From positions 1,116,001 to 1,180,000 of the forward strand of contig NZ_CP129238.1 in NCBI RefSeq assembly GCF_030413595.1: a stretch of DNA of 64,000 nt, read 5' to 3'. The notes beneath the pieces are model-generated. The model searched no databases, was not told the origin of the DNA, and saw nothing but the letters and a program-made list of their open reading frames with translations. The translations under genes were made by a program, and so were the position numbers. This document shows positions 42,179 through 52,896 of this stretch, piece by piece. The DNA comes from Planococcus liqunii (lineage in GTDB: Bacteria > Bacillota > Bacilli > Bacillales_A > Planococcaceae). The stretch's first letter is position 1, and each line of letters starts with the position of its first letter.

Positions 42179-42303
42179 GAGGAACAGCTCCTTCTGAATG
42201 GTTATTCATTTTAAGTATAGCCGGTTTTGCCGAAAAAGTCCTCCAATTTTGAAACATTTCGACAGTTGCCTCGTATAGTAAAGTATCGAAAGGAGGAAGG
42301 ACA

Positions 42304-43203
42304 ATGAGTTTGATAGTAGAACATGCCACAAAGAAATTCGGCGATTTCACTGCAGTGGATGATGTGTCTCTGACGGTAGAGCAAGGACAGATGCACGGAT
42401 TTTTAGGAGCCAATGGCGCCGGCAAAACGACGACTTTTCGGATGATTTTGGGGTTGCTGAACCCGACTGCGGGAACTATTCGCTGGAATGGAAAATCGAT
42501 TACATATGCTGAAAGTCCGGAAATCGGCTATTTGCCCGAAGAGCGGGGGCTTTATCCGAAGATGAAAGTGGAAGAGCAATTGGTTTACTTGGCTCAATTG
42601 CGTAGTATGCCAAAAGCAGATGCAAAAAAGGAAGTCCAGAAATGGCTGGAGCGCTTTGAAGTGCCGCATTACGCTTCTAAAAAAGTGGAGGAATTGTCGA
42701 AAGGGAACCAGCAGAAAATCCAGCTGATTGCTTCATTATTGCATCAGCCTTCGTTGCTCATATTGGACGAGCCTTTTTCAGGATTGGATCCGGTGAATGT
42801 GGAAATGCTGAAAAGTGCGATATTGGACTTCCAGAAAGAAGGGGCAACGATTGTGTTTTCGAGTCACCGTCTGGATCATGTGGAGGAACTGTGTGACAAT
42901 ATGAGCATTCTGGACCGCGGCAAGATTGTTGTGGGCGGATCGATTCGCCAAGTGAAGCGGTCATTTGGCAAACAAAATGTCCGGATTAAGATGGATCAGG
43001 ACCTCTCGATTTTGCATAATATAGCGGGCGTAGAAAACTTCACCAAAACGCACGACGGGGCCTTGTTCCAAATTACAGACGAAACGGTGGCCCAACGCTT
43101 GCTGGAGGAATCGATGAAGCTCGGCGCACTCCGCCATTTTGCAATCGAAGAGCCTTCTTTGGAGGAAATATTCATAGCGAAGGTGGGAAAAGCCTATGCA
43201 TAG
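42304..43203 (+). CDS. yhaQ: ABC transporter ATP-binding protein YhaQ
   Basis: A 299-residue ABC ATPase of the NatA/DrrA type. Walker A GANGAGKTTT (about 36-45), signature ELSKGNQQK, Walker B LLILDEPFSGLDP and H-loop SSHRLDH are intact. The roughly 80-residue C-terminal extension is typical of the NatA group. It overlaps yhaP by 8 nt; together they form a sodium- or drug-type exporter of unproved substrate. RBS AAAGGAGGAAGG. Confidence 0.9.
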   Translation: MSLIVEHATKKFGDFTAVDDVSLTVEQGQMHGFLGANGAGKTTTFRMILGLLNPTAGTIRWNGKSITYAESPEIGYLPEERGLYPKMKVEEQLVYLAQLRSMPKADAKKEVQKWLERFEVPHYASKKVEELSKGNQQKIQLIASLLHQPSLLILDEPFSGLDPVNVEMLKSAILDFQKEGATIVFSSHRLDHVEELCDNMSILDRGKIVVGGSIRQVKRSFGKQNVRIKMDQDLSILHNIAGVENFTKTHDGALFQITDETVAQRLLEESMKLGALRHFAIEEPSLEEIFIAKVGKAYA

Positions 43204-44446
43204 TTTCTGGATTATTTTTAAACAAGCTTTTATGACAAAAGCGAAAACCAAATCGTTCATCATTACGACAGTCATTGTCGCTGCAGCCTTTTTCCTGATG
43301 GCCAATTTGCCGAATATCATCGAGGCTTTTCAAGGTTCTGAAGAAGAAGAGAATGTTCTTCATGTTTTGGACGAAAACGGTAACCTTACCGAAGCACTGC
43401 AGCAGCAATTACAAGCAACAGGCAGTGACATGCAAGCCATGCCGACCGACTTGAGTGAAGATGAATTAAAGGCGGGGATAAGCGAAGGTACGATTGAAGC
43501 TTACCTGGTATTGGAGCAAAATGACCAGTTGTCTGCCCGTTATGTTTCGGAGTCCGCCAATGAAATGAACAGCGGTGCCGACATCGAACAAGCGGTTCAG
43601 TCACTGCAAACGACATTGACGGCTGAAACCATGGGCCTCGATGCGAACGAAGTCAGCCAATTGTTCCTACCGGCCGCGTTTGAGCGGGAAGCCGTTTCCG
43701 AGTCGTCTAAATCACAGGAAGAATTGAGCCAGGCAAGAGGGCTCGTTTATATTTTAATCATGTTGATTTATATTGCAGTCATTTATTATCCGAACATGAT
43801 CGCCATGGAAGTCGCCAATGAAAAATCGTCTCGGGTGATGGAAATCCTGATTTCAAGCGTATCGCCGGTCAAGCATATGTTTGCGAAGATTGCCGGAATC
43901 GGAACGCTCGGAATTTTGCAGATGCTGGTGTTCGGACTTTCGGGCTATGTCGCCATCAAAACAGCTGGAACGGATTTATCGGAAGGTGCATTCAGCGTTT
44001 TCGGCTTTTCAGATGTGAAGATCAGCACATTTTTATTCGCCGTGCTGTTTTTCCTGCTTGGCTATTTCCTTTATGCGGTACTGGCTGCGCTTCTCGGATC
44101 GCTTGTCAGCCGGACGGAAGATGTACAGCAATTGATGCTGCCGATGATGTTTTTGATCATCATCGCCTCGTTTATCGCATTTTCTGGCATCGGCGTGCCC
44201 GAAGCAGGATTTGTGACGGTTTCTTCGTTTATTCCGTTTTTTGCGCCGCTGGTTATGTTCTTGCGCGTCGGCATGCTGGATATTCCGCTTTGGGAACCTT
44301 TGCTGTCGATTGCCATCATGCTGGCGACCATCGGCATTTTGGGCTGGTTCGGTGCGAGGGTATACCGTGGCGGCGTTCTCATGTATGGTTCATCCCAGTC
44401 GCTGAAAGATATCCGCAAAGCGATTCGCTTAGGGGAAAACAAATAA
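43196..44446 (+). CDS. yhaP: ABC transporter permease YhaP (NatB-like)
   Basis: A 416-residue NatB-type permease: one N-terminal helix (FIITTVIVAAAFFLMANL), a large outer domain (about 45-180), then five helices in the C-terminal half starting at LVYILIMLIYIAVIYYP. The motif EVANEKSSRVMEILISSVSP is the conserved cytoplasmic coupling segment of this family. Partner of YhaQ. Confidence 0.9.
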   Translation: MHSFWIIFKQAFMTKAKTKSFIITTVIVAAAFFLMANLPNIIEAFQGSEEEENVLHVLDENGNLTEALQQQLQATGSDMQAMPTDLSEDELKAGISEGTIEAYLVLEQNDQLSARYVSESANEMNSGADIEQAVQSLQTTLTAETMGLDANEVSQLFLPAAFEREAVSESSKSQEELSQARGLVYILIMLIYIAVIYYPNMIAMEVANEKSSRVMEILISSVSPVKHMFAKIAGIGTLGILQMLVFGLSGYVAIKTAGTDLSEGAFSVFGFSDVKISTFLFAVLFFLLGYFLYAVLAALLGSLVSRTEDVQQLMLPMMFLIIIASFIAFSGIGVPEAGFVTVSSFIPFFAPLVMFLRVGMLDIPLWEPLLSIAIMLATIGILGWFGARVYRGGVLMYGSSQSLKDIRKAIRLGENK

Positions 44447-44455
44447 AGAGAGATG

Positions 44456-44492
44456 ACTGTTTGCCGGAAGATTTCTGCAAACAGTTTTTTTT
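44456..44492 (+). terminator. Terminator after yhaP
   Basis: ACTGTTTGC pairs with GCAAACAGT around a 12-nt loop, followed by eight T. Confidence 0.88.
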
Positions 44493-44548
44493 CGTCCGCT
44501 AACATGTTAAAATAAGAACAAATATTCGGTTTTCGAAGGAGTTTGGCT

Positions 44549-45766
44549 ATGGGGGAAATTCGATTTATTCACACGGCAGATTTGCATCTGGGCAGTCCGT
44601 TTACGGGCATGCGGGGCTTGCATCCTGAGCAATGGAAAAAGCTGAAAGACAGCACGCTGGATGCATTTGGCCGGTTGATTGACTACGCAGTGAAAGAACA
44701 GCCGGATTTCATGCTGATTGCCGGTGATATCTACGACGGAGAAGATCGCAGCATCCGGGCACAGCACCGTTTTCAGCTAGGAATGCAAAGGCTTTCGGAA
44801 GCGGGGATCCCGGTTGTCTTAAGCTATGGCAACCATGACCATTTGAGCGGCAAATGGACGCGTTTCGAATTGCCCGAGAATGTTCATGCCTTCGATGACT
44901 CGGTATCTCAAATCCGCCTTTCAACGGCGAATGGAAATGCAGTCGTTACTGGATTCAGTTATGCCCAGCGCCATGTAAAAGAACCGGTCATCCACCAATA
45001 TCCGGTGGCTGAAGAAAAAGACGCCGTTTACATCGGCATGCTTCACGGCAGCATGGAAGGGGATACGGCCCATGCGGTCTACGCGCCGTTTACGAAGCAG
45101 CAGCTGCTCAGCAAAAATTATGATTATTGGGCACTTGGGCATATCCATTTACGGCAGGAACTGCATATGGATCCACCGGTAATTTACCCTGGAAATTTAC
45201 AGGGACGGCACAAAAATGAAAGTGGGCCAAAAGGATTTTACGATGTCCGCATTTCAGGCGGCACATCCCATCTAAATTTTATTCCTGCTTCGGTGCTTCA
45301 GTTTGACGAAATACAAGTGGATTGCAGCGGCATTGTGCACATGAATGAATTACTGGATGCTTGCTTATCGGCAGCCCGGGAATTTGCGGGGCATTATGGT
45401 GCGGGAGTTGTCGAAGTGAAATTGGCCAACTTGAATGAAGAAGCCTTCGATATGATAAAAGACACAACAGAAGAAGAATTGACGGAAACCATCCGGGAGG
45501 CGTTCAGCATGCTGGACGATTTGGTTTGGGCCGAGTCAATTGCCGTGGACGGCATGCAAACGCAAGCGGAACTTACGCCGCTTGGGGAGGAAATTATGGA
45601 CAGAATGGCCGGATGGCAGCTTTCGGACTGGAAAGAAGTATTAAAAGATCTGTATCGGCATCCGAAAGGCAGCCGCTTTTTAGAGGCGCTGGATCCGTCA
45701 AAAACAGCGGAAATCCAGGAAGCTGCAGCACAGAAAATCCGCCGCGGCATGCATTTGGGGGAATGA
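44549..45766 (+). CDS. yhaO: Mre11/SbcD-like DNA repair exonuclease YhaO
   Basis: A 405-residue calcineurin-type metallophosphoesterase. Metal ligands appear in order: DLHLGS (D11, H13), GDIYDGED, GNHDH, LHGSM and LGHIHLR. The Mre11-like core covers about residues 1-270 and a helical capping domain follows. It is the nuclease partner of the Rad50-like YhaN, encoded 4 nt downstream. I chose ATG 44549 (AAGGAG 8 nt upstream) over TTG 44543. Confidence 0.92.
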   Translation: MGEIRFIHTADLHLGSPFTGMRGLHPEQWKKLKDSTLDAFGRLIDYAVKEQPDFMLIAGDIYDGEDRSIRAQHRFQLGMQRLSEAGIPVVLSYGNHDHLSGKWTRFELPENVHAFDDSVSQIRLSTANGNAVVTGFSYAQRHVKEPVIHQYPVAEEKDAVYIGMLHGSMEGDTAHAVYAPFTKQQLLSKNYDYWALGHIHLRQELHMDPPVIYPGNLQGRHKNESGPKGFYDVRISGGTSHLNFIPASVLQFDEIQVDCSGIVHMNELLDACLSAAREFAGHYGAGVVEVKLANLNEEAFDMIKDTTEEELTETIREAFSMLDDLVWAESIAVDGMQTQAELTPLGEEIMDRMAGWQLSDWKEVLKDLYRHPKGSRFLEALDPSKTAEIQEAAAQKIRRGMHLGE

Positions 45767-45770
45767 ACCG

Positions 45771-48608
45771 ATGAGAATTGAAAAACTAGTCATTTACGGG
45801 TTTGGCAAACACCAGGACCGCACGATCGACGTAAATCCGGAACTGTCCATTTTTTATGGAGCAAATGAAGCGGGAAAAACGACCATTCAGCAGTTTATCA
45901 TTCAGACGCTGTTCGGCTATCCTTCGCGCAACCAGAACCTGCTGCGCTACGAACCAAAAGCTGGCGGCAAATACGGGGGGCAGCTGCACATAAGCGACGA
46001 CGAATACGGGCGCATCATCATCGAGCGGGTAAAAGGAAAATCGGCAGGAGATGTCACCGTGTATTTCGAAGATAGCACACGGGGATCCGATGCGGAATTG
46101 AAAATGATTTTACGGGATTATGACCGTGCTTCTTTTGAATCCATTTTTTCTTTCTCCATTCATGAATTACAGGGTCTTGAACAAATGACAGAAGAAGAGC
46201 TGAGTCGGACGCTGCTTGCTTCCGGAACCACAGGTGTCGACGCTGTCACGAAACTGGAAAGCCGTTTAGAGAAGGAAATGGCAGAAGTGTTCAAAAAGGC
46301 CGGGCGCAATCCGAAAGTCAATCAACTCATTGAAGAATTGCGGCAGCAGGAAAGTGAATTGAAAGAACTCAGAACCCGCACAGAGCTTTATGAACCTGCG
46401 GTTAACCGGCTCCAGGAAATAGCGGTCCGGCTGGAAACGATTGAAGCGGAAGAAAAAGGCCGGAGCCTCCAATTAAAATCAGTGGAAAAATGGCTGCAGG
46501 CTGCTCCACTCGCCGAAAAGAAAGCACAGCTGGAACAAGAGTTGGAGGGAGTGAAGGTTTCTGCATTTCCTTCAGATGGAAAGCGGCGAATGGACCGGTT
46601 GTCAGACCGGCTTTCCGAAGCGGAAGCCAAAAAGGACTATCTTAAAAAAGAATTGGACACACTCACGAGTCTTGGCTTTGAAGAAGTCCAGGTTGAACCG
46701 CTTGAGCAACTGCTGGCAAAAGAATCCGAATGGCTTCAAGTGCGGGCGCTTTTGCGCCAGAAAAAAGAAGAACGGATCAAACTTGAAGATGAGAAAAACC
46801 GGATTCTGGCGCTTGTAGGGATGAGTGAACCCGAAGCGCTCCAAGCAGACGTTTCATTGGGGCAAGAAGAATTGCTTTTGGAGCATATCCGGCAAGTGAA
46901 TATGGAAGAAGAGGAAAAGCAGTACCAGAATAGAAAAGTGTCGGAAGAAAAAGAGAAGCTGATGGAAGCGGAAAAAGAATTGCGGTACTTCCTGGCGACA
47001 GAACCTGCAGAAGCAGATAGGAAAGCGGTTGAAGAGTGGCAGGCAGCTGCACCCAAATTGGCTGAAGCGAAAGCTGCGAAGCAAATGCAGACAACCGGCA
47101 ATTCTCCAGCACTATACTACTTATTGATTGGCCTTGGGCTTCTAGGGCTGGTGATAGGAATCATCCAGCCAAACTTCTTGGTGGTCGCGATTGGCTTACT
47201 GGCTGCAGCAGGAGGTGCCTGGCTATGGCGGACCCGAGAGAAGCCGGCGGGGCTGTCTAATGATTATGCGAAAGTTTTAGAGCGTTATAGCGGCAAAGAA
47301 GCGGAATATGAGGCTTTGGTGCAAAAATTGGATAGCTATGACAAAAAACTGGATGCTTTGTTTGAAGCGGTGGACGCGGCGAAAAATCGCATAGCCAACC
47401 TATCCGGCATGCCAATCAGCCAGTCGGCGAAAGAAGCCTATGAAGATTTTCTGGAGCAACTAGGCTTTCGTGCGGAAACGAGCCGCAGCACCGTTTTGAA
47501 GTTGTTCGAAAATCTGCGGGAAGTCCATTCATTGACTGGAAGAGAACGGCGCGTAACGGAAGAGGCGAATGTACTTGCGAAACAGCTGGAGAGTTGGACC
47601 GAGCAGGCATCTGAAGTTTACGGCAACCCATTAGGTATAGAAGAGATGTATGCAAATTTGCGTTCTGAATGGAACATCCGCAAGCAGCGGCTCGCCGAAC
47701 AAGCAAAGCGCCAGGAAAAAGCGGCCGAGCTGAAAAAAGAGCATGAGCAGCTGACTGCGCTTTACGGGCAAATCCAAAAAGAACAGCAAGCTTTGCTGGA
47801 TGAAGCGGGCACAGCTTCGATTGAAGCATTTTACCGCGCTTGCGATGAGTGGGAACGAAAAGAAATGTTGATGCGGGAGCTTGCCCCGATTAAAGAGCAA
47901 TTAATAGCGATCGGCAGTAGTGCCTTACCTGCCGATATGGACAGCACGCAAGCACGCGATTGGCTAGTACAAAGCGAATCTGTGTTGCATCAATTAAAAG
48001 AAGAACGAAATCTGCTGCTGGCAGAACAGGCGGAAAAACGCCAAATGACAAAAGTGCTGCTGGAAGATGAAACCTACGAAGACAAATTGCAGCAATTCGA
48101 GGAAAAGAAAGTAGAGCTTGCGGAATTGGCGAAGCGCTGGTCGATCGATAAAGCAATTACAGAAGCGATCCGCCAAACGATGGAAGAACTGAAGGAAAAG
48201 AAATTGCCGGCGGTTATTGCCGCGGCTCAAAAATTCTTTGAGTCGCTCACGTCAGGCGCTTACACAGGCTTGGAAATGAATCCCCAAGGATTTTTTGAAG
48301 CCGTCAGAAAGGACGGCATGCGGTTCCATATCGGGGAACTCAGCCAAGCCACAAAAGAGCAGGCGTATATCTCGCTTCGGCTATCCTTGGCAGTTTCAAT
48401 GCAGGAGAGCCATCCATTCCCGTTTATTATGGACGATCCCTTTGTTCATTTTGATCGCAGCCGGCTGCAGCAAATGATAAACTTAATAACAGAGCTGCAA
48501 CAGAGCCATCAATTCATTTATTTCACTTGCCACGAAGCGATGCAGCAGGCTTGGCCGAATGCTTCTATAATAAATGTAGCCACAATCGAAAGGAGTGTCC
48601 AACTATGA
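45771..48608 (+). CDS. yhaN: Rad50/SbcC-like ATPase YhaN
   Basis: A 945-residue SMC-like ATPase. Walker [10 protein letters not shown] (30-38) near the start and Walker [15 protein letters not shown] near residue 895 bracket long coiled coils. Between the coils lie two hydrophobic stretches (about residues 444-485: [19 protein letters not shown] and [17 protein letters not shown]), suggesting membrane anchoring as in B. subtilis YhaN; no zinc hook CxxC is seen. It probably works with YhaO on DNA ends, possibly at the membrane. Overlaps yhaM by 4 nt. Confidence 0.92.
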   Translation: MRIEKLVIYGFGKHQDRTIDVNPELSIFYGANEAGKTTIQQFIIQTLFGYPSRNQNLLRYEPKAGGKYGGQLHISDDEYGRIIIERVKGKSAGDVTVYFEDSTRGSDAELKMILRDYDRASFESIFSFSIHELQGLEQMTEEELSRTLLASGTTGVDAVTKLESRLEKEMAEVFKKAGRNPKVNQLIEELRQQESELKELRTRTELYEPAVNRLQEIAVRLETIEAEEKGRSLQLKSVEKWLQAAPLAEKKAQLEQELEGVKVSAFPSDGKRRMDRLSDRLSEAEAKKDYLKKELDTLTSLGFEEVQVEPLEQLLAKESEWLQVRALLRQKKEERIKLEDEKNRILALVGMSEPEALQADVSLGQEELLLEHIRQVNMEEEEKQYQNRKVSEEKEKLMEAEKELRYFLATEPAEADRKAVEEWQAAAPKLAEAKAAKQMQTTGNSPALYYLLIGLGLLGLVIGIIQPNFLVVAIGLLAAAGGAWLWRTREKPAGLSNDYAKVLERYSGKEAEYEALVQKLDSYDKKLDALFEAVDAAKNRIANLSGMPISQSAKEAYEDFLEQLGFRAETSRSTVLKLFENLREVHSLTGRERRVTEEANVLAKQLESWTEQASEVYGNPLGIEEMYANLRSEWNIRKQRLAEQAKRQEKAAELKKEHEQLTALYGQIQKEQQALLDEAGTASIEAFYRACDEWERKEMLMRELAPIKEQLIAIGSSALPADMDSTQARDWLVQSESVLHQLKEERNLLLAEQAEKRQMTKVLLEDETYEDKLQQFEEKKVELAELAKRWSIDKAITEAIRQTMEELKEKKLPAVIAAAQKFFESLTSGAYTGLEMNPQGFFEAVRKDGMRFHIGELSQATKEQAYISLRLSLAVSMQESHPFPFIMDDPFVHFDRSRLQQMINLITELQQSHQFIYFTCHEAMQQAWPNASIINVATIERSVQL

Positions 48609-49546
48609 TAAAAGGGATTACACAGCGTGCTGTAGGGGAAACGGTTGATGAGTTTTTGCTGATCAAACAATCAGTGAAGGGGGTTACCACCACCGGAAAC
48701 CCTTTTATATCGCTCGTCTTGCAGGACAAGAGCGGAGATATCGAAGCGAAATTATGGGATACGAAAGATGAGCATGAAAAATTATTTGCTGCTGAAACAA
48801 TTGTTAGAGTAGGCGGGGAAATCCATAACTACCGCGGAAAAAATCAACTGCGCATCAAAAGCATACGTCCGGCAAAACCGGAAGAGCACCAGTCGATTTC
48901 CGATTTGATGCCATCATCGGAAAAAACGACGGAACAATTGTCTGAAGAAATCCTTCAGTATTTGTTCCAAATGGAAAATCCGGCGATTCAGCGGATCACC
49001 CGCCACATCTTAAAGAAATACCAGCAGCAAATTTTGACGTTCCCAGCTGCCACCCGGAATCATCACGATTATGTATCCGGCCTTGCTGATCATGTAGTGT
49101 CTATGCTGAGACTTGGAAAAGCAATCTGCGAAATTTATCCGAGCCTGAACAAAGACTTGTTATATGCCGGCATCATCTTGCACGATGTAGGCAAAGTGTT
49201 TGAATTGTCCGGACCGATTGCAACGACTTATACGCTGGAAGGCAATTTGCTGGGCCATATTTCCATCATGGTCAACGAGATTTCGAAAACCGCCGATGAA
49301 CTCGAAATCGAAGGGGAAGAAGTGCTGCTGCTTCAGCATATGGTGTTGTCGCATCATGGAAAAGAAGAGTGGGGCAGTCCGAAAAAGCCGATGATCAAAG
49401 AAGCGGAAATGCTGCATTATATCGATAATATCGATGCGAAAATGATGATGCTTGACCGCGCACTGGATAAAACCAAACCAGGTGAATTCTCAGAGCGCCT
49501 GTTTCCATTGGACAACCGGTCATTCTATAAACCGACGATTAAATAA
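48605..49546 (+). CDS. yhaM: 3'-5' exoribonuclease YhaM
   Basis: A 313-residue YhaM, a manganese-dependent 3'-5' exoribonuclease also active on single-stranded DNA. An OB fold (about 15-95) precedes an HD domain with [28 protein letters not shown] and [12 protein letters not shown] 48605 overlaps the yhaN stop (ATGA) with AAAGGAG upstream; the longer frame from 48527 is only overlap with yhaN. The yhaO-yhaN-yhaM order is as in B. subtilis. Confidence 0.94.
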   Translation: MIKGITQRAVGETVDEFLLIKQSVKGVTTTGNPFISLVLQDKSGDIEAKLWDTKDEHEKLFAAETIVRVGGEIHNYRGKNQLRIKSIRPAKPEEHQSISDLMPSSEKTTEQLSEEILQYLFQMENPAIQRITRHILKKYQQQILTFPAATRNHHDYVSGLADHVVSMLRLGKAICEIYPSLNKDLLYAGIILHDVGKVFELSGPIATTYTLEGNLLGHISIMVNEISKTADELEIEGEEVLLLQHMVLSHHGKEEWGSPKKPMIKEAEMLHYIDNIDAKMMMLDRALDKTKPGEFSERLFPLDNRSFYKPTIK

Positions 49547-49580
49547 AAAAACTCCCGTTCATTCGAACGGGAGTTTTTTT
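49546..49580. terminator. Terminator after yhaM
   Basis: AAAAAACTCCCGTTC ATTC GAACGGGAGTTTTTTT, perfect stem. Confidence 0.92.
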
Positions 49581-49603
49581 ATGCTCTAGATTCAATTTAA
49601 ACA

Positions 49604-49638
49604 AAAAAGCCCTCAGCGCCAATTGGCGGAGGGCTCTC
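49604..49638 (-). terminator. Terminator after prsA
   Basis: On the minus strand AGCCCTCCGCC AATT GGCGCTGAGGGCT followed by TTTTTTG. Confidence 0.85.
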
Positions 49639-49645
49639 GTACAAA

Positions 49646-50533
49646 TTATTGAGCTGGTGCAGCTTCAGCGTTCATGATTTCATCAAGTGCGCCTTTTAAG
49701 TCTTCATCTTTGATCTCAACATTTGCTTCTTTCATCATGTCAGCGATTTTAGGAACCAAAGTAGTTTGGTCTGCTTTGGAAGCGGCCAATTCAGAACGAA
49801 TTTCTTCTTTTTGGTCTTCAAGAGCAGGCTGATCTTTCACTTCGCGTTTCTCCGTCACTTGGATGATGTGGAATCCGTGCTGGGATTGAACCGGTTCGCT
49901 GATTTCGTCAACTTCCAGAGCATAAGCTGCTTCTTCGAATTCAGGCACCATAGCGCCAGTACCGAACCAGTCAAGGCTTCCGCCGTTTGCAGCAGAACCT
50001 GTGTCAGAAGAATATTCTTCTGCCAGTTTTGCGAAATCGCCGCCAGCATCCAATTCTTTCTTCACTTTGTTCGCTGTTTCTTCATCGGCTACAAGAATAT
50101 GGCGTGCGTTCAGTTCAGTACCCTTGCGGTCATACTGCGCCTGAATTTCTTCGTCAGATACTTCAACGCCGTCAGTCAATGCTTTTTCCTGCAACAAGTT
50201 CAAACGGATGACTTTCTTGTAGCTTTCTTCGGTTTGGTTGTTTTGGGCCAGGAACTGCTCAAAGCTTTCGCCCATTTCTTCTTCGGATTTTTTATACTCC
50301 GCGTCAATTTCTTTGTCGGTCACTTCGTATTTATCAGCAAGCACTTTTTCAATCATTAAGATTTGAAGTGCCTGATCGCCAACAGAAGTTTTCATTTCTT
50401 CATAAAGGTCTTGCTGTGTAATATCCCCAACTTTTGATTCAACGATGACTTCATCGCCAGAACCGCTGTCGCTGCATGCAGCCAATGCCAACACAGATGC
50501 GGCCAAAGAAAGGGTTAATATTGATTTTTTCAT
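49646..50533 (-). CDS. prsA: Foldase lipoprotein PrsA
   Basis: A 295-residue lipid-anchored peptidyl-prolyl isomerase that helps secreted proteins fold outside the membrane. Signal and lipobox: [17 protein letters not shown], Cys at about residue 20. The parvulin domain spans about 130-230 ([47 protein letters not shown]) between helical SurA-like parts. ATG 50533 fits the signal; an upstream ATG at 50551 adds six residues. In B. subtilis it is controlled by Hpr, whose gene lies about 1 kb upstream here. Confidence 0.94.
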   Translation of the reverse strand: MKKSILTLSLAASVLALAACSDSGSGDEVIVESKVGDITQQDLYEEMKTSVGDQALQILMIEKVLADKYEVTDKEIDAEYKKSEEEMGESFEQFLAQNNQTEESYKKVIRLNLLQEKALTDGVEVSDEEIQAQYDRKGTELNARHILVADEETANKVKKELDAGGDFAKLAEEYSSDTGSAANGGSLDWFGTGAMVPEFEEAAYALEVDEISEPVQSQHGFHIIQVTEKREVKDQPALEDQKEEIRSELAASKADQTTLVPKIADMMKEANVEIKDEDLKGALDEIMNAEAAPAQ

Positions 50534-50657
50534 TTTTTTCGCTCCCAACATTCTATCTAGATGCAGTAGTTACTATACCATAAACGTTTAAAAAATCAAA
50601 AAGTTTCCTTAAAGAGGAAAATATCTCTTCGCAACACCTTGAGTTTTTAAATTTGGA

Positions 50658-50691
50658 TAAAAAAAAGTTCAGTTGCCAGGGGCAAGTGAAC
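50658..50691 (-). terminator. Terminator of the 61-residue membrane protein gene
   Basis: On the minus strand GTTCACTTGCC CCT GGCAACTGAAC (one mismatch) followed by eight T. Confidence 0.85.
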
Positions 50692-50877
50692 TCACGGAGT
50701 AAATTCTACGCCTACGTACAAGGATACCAATAAAATCGTGATCAATATATTGATTGTACGGAAAATTTTCTGATGGTTTTCTTCAGGAATTTCCCGGGAA
50801 GTTACGAGCGCCAATGTCATGCGGTTGATCTGGAATAAGTAAAGTACAGAGAACATCACTACAAATGCGATAATCAT
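50692..50877 (-). CDS. Small two-helix membrane protein
   Basis: A 61-residue protein with two membrane helices (IIAFVVMFSVLYLFQI and INILITILLVSLYVGV) joined by a charged loop, TSREIPEENHQKIFR. I do not recognise a family. RBS GAGGGGAGG before ATG and a clean terminator make it convincing. It lies between prsA and a DUF3267-like gene. Confidence 0.75.
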   Translation of the reverse strand: MIIAFVVMFSVLYLFQINRMTLALVTSREIPEENHQKIFRTINILITILLVSLYVGVEFTP

Positions 50878-50937
50878 GAATTTCCTCCCCTCTAATGTTA
50901 GGTTCTAGTATACCAAAGACGGGAAGAAAAAGCAGGA

Positions 50938-51483
50938 TTAGGCTACCACTTCGGGTACGAGAATTTCAAAGCCGGTGTCCGTTTCTTCAATAAGTGCGTC
51001 TTTAGGCGAATGTGCCAAGTTTCGCATATAAATCAAATCCGTCAAACACAAACCGCTGTGGTAAGCCAGCAGCATGGCAAAATAATGGCTGTAAACCGGC
51101 ATGAGCAAGCTTAGGCACACAATTGTGGTGTTAATCAACATAAACGGTGCCGCTAGTGTCATGATAAATCGGATCTTGCTCACCGGTTCGCTGATGTGCA
51201 GTGAAATCTTCGGCAAAACTTTTAGTTGTTTTTTTACAATCAGTTTAATGCATTTCCGGCAACCGACGAGCGGCAGGAAGTGACACAATTTATGCAACGG
51301 ATAAACGGCAAGAATAGCACAGATAAATAATAGAAAGTTTTGATCGGACAAAGGATCGGAATAAAGAATATTCAATACGATATAAAAGCTCATAAAGACA
51401 CCCAAGGCAATAAGTGCAGACATGATATATAAACGATCGAGTCCGTATTGTTTTTTTAGATTAATGGTTTTCCAGCAGTGCAT
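50938..51483 (-). CDS. DUF3267-like membrane protein
   Basis: A 181-residue protein with about four helices. The segment PLHKLCHFLPLVG resembles the HELxH-like motif of DUF3267 proteins, which look like membrane metallopeptidases, but the Glu is Lys here (HKLCH), so peptidase activity is doubtful. In B. subtilis a DUF3267 gene occupies the same prsA-hpr interval. ATG 51483 follows AGGAGATGCAAAC; the frame opens earlier at 51531. Confidence 0.68.
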   Translation of the reverse strand: MHCWKTINLKKQYGLDRLYIMSALIALGVFMSFYIVLNILYSDPLSDQNFLLFICAILAVYPLHKLCHFLPLVGCRKCIKLIVKKQLKVLPKISLHISEPVSKIRFIMTLAAPFMLINTTIVCLSLLMPVYSHYFAMLLAYHSGLCLTDLIYMRNLAHSPKDALIEETDTGFEILVPEVVA

Positions 51484-51575
51484 GTTTGCATCTCCTAAAA
51501 GTGGATTTCTCTTTTGATTCGATACATACAATACAACGAATAGCTAGGAAATGCAATAAAGATTCGCTTTAAATT

Positions 51576-52148
51576 TTATAGAACGTTTTCATTTTTTTCA
51601 GACGCCACAATGATTTGGTTTTCTTCACTGAATTTTGATTCGATGTTCTTAAAGGAAGCTTCGAAAATTTCCATAAAGTCATCACCGTAGATATTCCGGA
51701 TTACGGCCATAATGTCCAGGAATTCCGGGAATTTTCCGTACAATTCCTTCAACGGCATCGAACCGTCAATGACTGCGTGGGGAGTGTCGTGATACTTCTC
51801 AATCATTTCCTGCATTAAAGCTTCTCCTTTTGGGGTCAGTTCCACATATGTATTGCGTTTGTCTGTGTCCCGTTTTGAAAATGCCAACAGCTCACGTTCT
51901 TCCAATTTCTTTGAAAAGTTGAAGGCAGTGGAAACATGCATGACTCCAAATTTTGCGACATCGGAAATGGAAGCGCCTTTTAAATGATAGGAAATCCATA
52001 AAATATGGTGTTCATTAATATTTAAATCATAAGGTTTTATCCACAACTGCCAATCTTTTTCGACTGCTTTCCATAATGCTTTTGACAGCTGCCCAATCCG
52101 CTGGCTAAACAACATGGCTTCTTTAAAGGTATAATTTTGTTCACTCAT
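51576..52148 (-). CDS. hpr: HTH-type transition-state regulator Hpr (ScoC)
   Basis: A 190-residue MarR-family regulator, almost word for word B. subtilis Hpr over its first 110 residues ([69 protein letters not shown]). In B. subtilis it represses extracellular proteases, sporulation and prsA-related functions. The C-terminus is shorter and diverged. ATG 52148 (MSEQNY) is preferred; a GTG at 52160 would add four residues. Confidence 0.93.
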   Translation of the reverse strand: MSEQNYTFKEAMLFSQRIGQLSKALWKAVEKDWQLWIKPYDLNINEHHILWISYHLKGASISDVAKFGVMHVSTAFNFSKKLEERELLAFSKRDTDKRNTYVELTPKGEALMQEMIEKYHDTPHAVIDGSMPLKELYGKFPEFLDIMAVIRNIYGDDFMEIFEASFKNIESKFSEENQIIVASEKNENVL

Positions 52149-52349
52149 TAAAGCACCCACTTTCCCCCAAATATTTTTTCTTTATTATAGCAGTAAAGCA
52201 AAACATAATGAAGTGTGAATAATAAAAAAATTTAAATATCTGATTCACGCGAGCGGAAAGGGAAGGGGATAGAGCTTATTAGGGGATTTTCGTCAGTGGG
52301 GCTCTCGTATTCAAGGGAGTGAAGATCCTATCTATATTAAAAAGGAAAA

Positions 52350-52372
52350 TAAAAAAGCTGCCCAAGGCAGCT
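52350..52372 (-). terminator. Terminator of yhaH
   Basis: On the minus strand AAGCTGCC TTG GGCAGCTT followed by TTTTATTTTCC. The 52149-52349 stretch between this and hpr holds no gene that I can see. Confidence 0.82.
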
Positions 52373-52761
52373 TATTCATTATCTTTATCATCTTTTTTGT
52401 CATTCTTGTCTTTGCTGATGGAATTTTGAAGCGCTTCAATTGCGTTTTGGATCGCAAGAATTTCAAGCTGTAAATGCTCTTTTGCTGGAGCCGTGCTTTC
52501 TTGCCATTCCTGAAGTGATTCTTTCAAGCCGTCGGTTGCTTCCGGAACAACGGTTTTTGCTTCGTCGGACAATTTAGCGACCGACTCTTTTAAACCGTTC
52601 ACTTTTTCTTTAACATCTGATAATTTCTCTTTCCAATCCGTAGATGCGGTTTTCACTGAGCTTCTAAGCTCTTTCCCGGATTGGGGAGTGGAAAATAATG
52701 TCGCTGCAGCTCCTGCCGCAAGCCCTGTAGCAAGTCCTATAAAAAAAGTTGATGCTTTCAT
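52372..52761 (-). CDS. yhaH: YtxH domain protein YhaH
   Basis: A 129-residue YtxH-family protein. N-terminal glycine/alanine-rich helix FFIGLATGLAAGAAATLF, then the signature STPQSGKELR and a long amphipathic, lysine/glutamate-rich helix ending in a KDKNDKKDDKDNE tail. Probably membrane-associated; related proteins are sigma-B-induced in B. subtilis, but I see no clear sigma-B boxes here. RBS AAAGGGGCG before ATG. Confidence 0.85.
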   Translation of the reverse strand: MKASTFFIGLATGLAAGAAATLFSTPQSGKELRSSVKTASTDWKEKLSDVKEKVNGLKESVAKLSDEAKTVVPEATDGLKESLQEWQESTAPAKEHLQLEILAIQNAIEALQNSISKDKNDKKDDKDNE

Positions 52762-52847
52762 TGGCCAAACGCCCCTTTCGTCCTATACCGTTCTTTTCCT
52801 TTATTTCACTTAATTAAAACATAAAGATGAACGACTATTCAATTAAA

Positions 52848-52882
52848 AAAAGCTTTTCAGTGAATTTCTCACCGAAAAGCTC
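52848..52882 (-). terminator. Terminator of trpP
   Basis: On the minus strand AGCTTTTCGGTG pairs with CACTGAAAAGCT (one mismatch) followed by TTTTTTAATT. Confidence 0.85.
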
Positions 52883-52896
52883 TTTTTTATCTCACT

